A stretch of DNA of 64,000 nt, taken from assembly GCA_029783825.1 (NCBI GenBank), contig JAREIK010012344.1:22393-86392 (forward strand). The letters are read 5' to 3'. Under the pieces are notes generated by a model. It was given only the letters and a program-made list of their open reading frames with translations. It made no database searches and was not told the DNA's origin. Positions 61,044 through 64,000 of this stretch are shown here, in pieces. Numbering within the stretch: the first letter of the stretch is position 1; every line of letters begins with the position of its first letter. The DNA comes from Sapria himalayana (lineage: Eukaryota > Streptophyta > Magnoliopsida > Malpighiales > Rafflesiaceae). Made by a program: the position numbers and the translations under genes.

Positions 61044-64000
61044 TTTATTTATTTGCATATCTTTCTATCTGTCAATCTATCTATCAATGTATCATTAGAT
61101 CTATCTATCAATGTATCATTCTATCTATCTATCTATTTATCCAACTATCTATCTATATAATTATCTATCTGTCTATCTGTCTATTTGTCGACCTATTTAT
61201 CTATCTATCTATCTATTTGTCTATGTTCGTATCTATGAATCTATCTATATGAGTATTTATAAATCTATCTGTCTCTCTATATGTCTATCAATCTATCTGA
61301 GTATTTGTATAACTCTCTATATGTCTATCTATCAATCTATCAGTCTATCTATCTACCTATTGATCTATTAATCTCTCTATATGTCTATATGTTTATTTCA
61401 TATATGTCTATCATTATATCATTATATATATATATATATATTTATCAATTTATCTAACTATCTACTTGTCTATCTATCTATCTATATGTTTTTCTATCTC
61501 TATCTATCTATCTATATATCGATCTATGTATTTTTGTTTATATTTGTCTACATATCTACTAGTCTTCTTTAATACAAGTCAACCTATCTATCTATATACC
61601 TATCTATCTATATATCTATATATCTATTTTTAACTGTCTATATAAATATAAATAAATATATATATATATTTCTATTTATCTATCAGTCAATTAATATCTA
61701 TATTTATTTGTATATCTATCTATCGATCTATCTGTTTATCTATCTTTCTATCTATTTATCTATTTATTTATCTATCAATCTAAAAATCTCTCTATTTGTA
61801 TATTAGTATTTCTCTATCTATTTATCTATCAGTCTATCTATGTGTCTATCTATATATATATATATATCATTATGTGTCTATTTGTCTATCTATCTATCAA
61901 TCTATATGTCTATATGACTATGTCTATTTATTTATCTATCTATCTTTATGTCTATCTATCTATTTGTCTAATCTATCTATATATTTATCTGTCCATCTAT
62001 CAATCTATATATCAATCAATCTATCTATCTATCTATTTATATATCTATCTGTCTATCTATCTAATAGTCTATCTATATGTCAATATATCTCACTATCTAT
62101 CAATAAATCTATCTGTCTGTCTGTCTAACTATCTAACTATTTATTTGTCTATCTATCTATCTTTCAAATTCTCGATCTTTAAATCTACAAATCTATCTAT
62201 ATGACTATTTGTCAATTTGTCAATTAATCAATCTATCGATCTGTCTATCTATATATTTATCTATCAGTCAATCGATTTGTTTATCTATCTATCTTTATAT
62301 CTCTTTATCTTTCTATCAATCTTTATATCTTTCTATCTCTCTATCTTTCTATATATCTTTATATCAATCTAACTATCTAGTTATCTATCTATCAATTTGT
62401 CTATCTGTATATCTGCCAATCTAATTGACTATCGGTCAATCTGTATGTCTATCTATGTGTATATCAATCTATTTCTATATTTTCCTATCTATCTAATATT
62501 TATCAATCTATCAATCTATCTATATCTTTATATATATCTATCTGTTTATAGGGTTATCGATGATTCTGTCTATAATTTTATATATCAATTTATCTACTTA
62601 CCTATCTATATATCTTTGTATCTATCTATCTATCTGTCTGTCAATTTGTCTGTCTATCAATCTATTATTCTATATGTCTATCTACCTATCTATCTATATC
62701 TAATTATCTATCTATCTATATATCTGTCTATCAATCTATCTTTCTATGTATATATCTATGTATCTATCTATTTGTTTATCTTTCTATCTGTCTATCTATT
62801 TATCTATCTATCTGTCTATCTATCTCTATCTTTATGTATATAAGTCTATCTATCTTTCTATCTATCTATTAATCTATCTATATGTATATCTATCTATCTA
62901 TAATATCTATCTTTCTATTTATTTGTATATATGTCTAGCTATCCATATGTCTATCTGTATATCTATCTATTAGTCTATCTATTATCTATCTAACTATCAA
63001 TTTTTCCATCTTACTATCTATTTGTCTACCTATCTAACTTGTCTAACTTTTTATTTGTCTCTCTGTCTATATGCCTATTATCTATCTATGAATTTTTAAA
63101 TCTATCAATCTATCTTTCTGCCAATCTAAATATTTGTCTATCTTTATCTCTTTATCTATCTATCTCTGATTCTATCTTTTATGTATCTATATGTCTGTCT
63201 AACTATATGTCTATCTATATATTTGTATATTTGTCTATTTTTTTATTAGTCTATTTGACTATCTATCTGTCTATCTATCTTTAGTCTTTCAGTCTATCTA
63301 TCTATTTGTTTATCTAACTATCTGTCTATATGTAATTCTATCAATATATCTCTATTTATCTATCTAATATTTGTCAACCAATCACCTAAACTATCTATCT
63401 CTTTATTTGATTATCTCTCTAACTATCTAGTTATCTAATGTGTCTATCTTTCAATCTTTCTATCTATATTTTTATCTTTTGTGTATCTGTCTATCTTTCT
63501 ATCTATCTATCATTCTATCTATCAACCTATCAATGTGTCTATTTGTTCATCTATCAATCAATCTATCAATCTCTCTATCAATCTGTCAATCTATCAATCT
63601 ATCAATCAATCTATCTATCTATATGTCTATCAATCTATCTATCATATGACTATCTGTGTTTCTTTCTATCTACCATACTGTCTATCCAATTATTTCAATC
63701 GCTCTATCTATCTATCTATTTGTCTATAAATAAATAAATAAATATATATTATATATATATATATATATATTTCTATTTATCTACTTACCTATCCTCTATC
63801 TGTCTATCTATAAATCAATCAATCTGTCAATCAATCTATTTCTCTTTTTATATATCTATGTATTTATGTATCTATCTGTCTATTTTCTATTTGTCTATTT
63901 ATCTATCTTTCTATTGCTCTATAGGTCTATCGATCTATTGTTTATCTTTCTATATATCTATCTTTCTATCATTCTATTTGTCTATCAGTCTATCTCTATA
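61044..64000. repeat. Degenerate (TATC)n array, right arm (continues past window)
   Basis: Same tetranucleotide, same strand sense, same kind of variants and (TA)n patches (about 61,424-61,440 and 63,746-63,770) as 11,405-44,338. It begins immediately after the CACTA terminus and runs off the window. The open frames here are again Leu-Ser-Ile-Tyr repeat artefacts. Confidence 0.96.

Noticed and set aside
61025..63737. Similar Leu-Ser-Ile-Tyr frames in the right arm
   Set aside because: Same repeat artefact as in the left arm.

Overview
This looks like a stretch of nuclear heterochromatin from a flowering plant. The evidence is a set of plant-specific transposon families (CACTA/TNP2 with DUF4218 and DUF4216 domains, Ty1/copia with a tRNA-Met type primer site) and decayed copies of plant genes (HD-Zip I homeobox, AP-4 sigma adaptor, an LRR-receptor-kinase). 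The DNA is very AT-rich. I see no intact host gene, no tRNA or rRNA gene and no organellar segment. Nearly all long open frames inside the TATC array are artefacts of the repeat (endless Leu-Ser-Ile-Tyr).

Layout. (1) 1-5,701: the inner and terminal part of a CACTA transposon on the minus strand; its terminus at 5,701 cuts a Copia element. (2) 5,702-11,150: the 5' portion of that Copia element on the minus strand, with a broken gag-pol, leader, primer site and a 1.39-kb LTR. (3) About 11,405-44,338: a ~33-kb degenerate (TATC)n array (GATA on the other strand) with (TA)n, (TG)n and (AC)n patches and higher-order duplications. Three non-repetitive islands lie in it, and two of them (21,540-22,301; 34,928-36,218) look like LINE-mobilised retrocopies with 16-17-bp flanking direct repeats and a poly(A) end. 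(4) 44,339-61,043: an outer CACTA element on the plus strand that appears to split the TATC array. It carries pieces of three host genes: HD-Zip I (minus), AP-4 sigma (plus) and an LRR receptor kinase (plus). (5) 47,890-58,708: a second CACTA element, on the minus strand, inserted into the last AP-4 sigma exon with a 3-bp ATG target duplication. It has a decayed TNP2 transposase, a remnant of a second coiled-coil ORF and a five-copy ~545-bp satellite, itself interrupted by a probable solo Copia LTR. (6) 61,044-64,000: the other arm of the TATC array.

Inferred order of events: TATC array growth; insertion of the gene-carrying outer CACTA element; insertion of the inner CACTA element into its AP-4 sigma fragment; satellite amplification and LTR insertion; long decay. 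Separately, transcripts were retroposed into the array, and a related CACTA element landed in the left-hand Copia. No genes here work together as a functional pathway; the organisation is nested mobile DNA. All homology calls come from reading motifs by eye, without database searches.
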